From NCBI GenBank assembly GCA_030628305.1, contig DAOVRE010000106.1, positions 1 to 6,174 on the forward strand: a stretch of DNA of 6,174 nt, read 5' to 3'. The stretch is from Candidatus Heimdallarchaeota archaeon (GTDB lineage Archaea > Asgardarchaeota > Heimdallarchaeia > Heimdallarchaeales > Heimdallarchaeaceae). Positions 5,793 through 6,174 of this stretch are shown here, piece after piece. Each line of letters opens with the position of its first letter. The first letter of the stretch is position 1. The notes below the pieces were generated by a model that had not been told where the DNA came from, searched no databases, and saw nothing but the letters and a program-made list of their open reading frames with translations. Both the position numbers and the translations under genes were made by a program.

Positions 5793-6174
5793 ATGCCATC
5801 AGCTTTATTGTACTTGTTCCAGAACCTTCGATAGAGTATACTTGTACTTGTTTCGATTGGAAGATCTTTGATATTATCTATCCACTCGCTGGTTAACTCT
5901 CGACTTTCTTTAAACGAAACCGTTGTAATTTTCTTCATTTTTGTTATATCAGCTTTTGTTGGTTTTCCTGATATGCCTTTGAGAATTGTGTTTACCTTTT
6001 TAACATATTTTTTCTCAAACTTATCCCTATCTTCTTTATACGTTCCTAACCTCTTCTGATAGTCTAATAAAACTAATCTGTGAAGTTTCTCATGTTGCCA
6101 CCAGAGAGTTTTCTCATTGTATTTTTCATCTCCCAAGATAGGCTTTTTACTGAATCCTGCACCAGGTAAGAATA
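5786..6174 (-). CDS. Secernin-like (peptidase C69-type) protein, C-terminal part only
   Basis: The frame is open to the right edge of the window. Upstream of the TTG at 6136 it continues without a stop as FLPGAGFSKKPI, so that TTG is an internal leucine codon and the true start lies beyond 6174. The visible part is 128 residues plus a TAG stop. Its mark is LWWQHEKLHRLVLLDY followed by a long charged helix (KRLGTYKEDRDKFEKKY) and further helices. An aromatic-(H)E-x-x-H-R segment followed by such a helix is what I remember from the C-terminus of secernin/C69-type Ntn-hydrolase-like proteins (secernin-1 has a comparable HE-containing helix after a proline-rich stretch). The catalytic N-terminal cysteine and hydrolase core would be outside, so activity cannot be judged. 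The family call is tentative; that this is the end of a real gene is likely, since the reading frame is intact and the composition coding-like. Confidence 0.6.
   Translation of the reverse strand, partial: FLPGAGFSKKPILGDEKYNEKTLWWQHEKLHRLVLLDYQKRLGTYKEDRDKFEKKYVKKVNTILKGISGKPTKADITKMKKITTVSFKESRELTSEWIDNIKDLPIETSTSILYRRFWNKYNKADGIE

Noticed and set aside
5868..6059. 63-aa plus-strand frame that looks like a hydrophobic, membrane-like peptide
   Set aside because: It is the antisense of the charged helical region of the secernin-like gene, which produces F/L/S-rich false membrane segments.
6134..6136. TTG as the start of a 116-aa protein on the minus strand
   Set aside because: The frame continues upstream without a stop to the window edge, and the upstream residues look like protein (FLPGAGFSKKPI), so this is an internal codon of a longer gene.

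Overview
This AT-rich window looks archaeal. It carries a histidyl-tRNA synthetase of the archaeal type, TATA/BRE-like promoters placed at leaderless or short-leader distances, starts without a strong Shine-Dalgarno sequence, oligo-T 3' ends, and a box C/D guide RNA. The abundance of TPR-like proteins and a secernin-like fragment would fit an Asgard-type or other low-GC mesophilic archaeon, but that assignment is inference and is not proven by the sequence.

Layout, left to right. (1) The C-terminal three quarters or more of histidyl-tRNA synthetase (+ strand, 5' end outside the window). (2) A 76-nt gap with a promoter, then a 532-aa helical TPR-like protein (+). (3) A convergent 265-aa TPR protein (- strand), whose stop codon lies 1 nt from the previous stop. 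(4) A 118-nt gap holding the TPR gene's strong promoter and the oligo-T terminator of the next gene. (5) A 583-aa protein of unknown function (-), with a helical N-terminal half, a highly charged linker and a C-terminal mixed alpha/beta region. (6) A 161-nt gap that is not empty. It holds divergent promoters and, on the + strand, a 76-nt box C/D sRNA with C box, D' box, D box and a 9-bp terminal stem. (7) The C-terminal 128 residues of a protein (-) that resembles secernin/peptidase C69-type proteins; its start lies outside the window.

How they relate: apart from translation (HisRS) and RNA modification (C/D sRNA), the protein genes have no recognisable shared pathway. Every complete gene appears to have its own promoter, so this is a row of single-gene units and not an operon. 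The two TPR proteins are probably protein-interaction scaffolds. The best find is the C/D sRNA, which no open reading frame reveals. I see no mobile element, CRISPR array, tRNA or rRNA.
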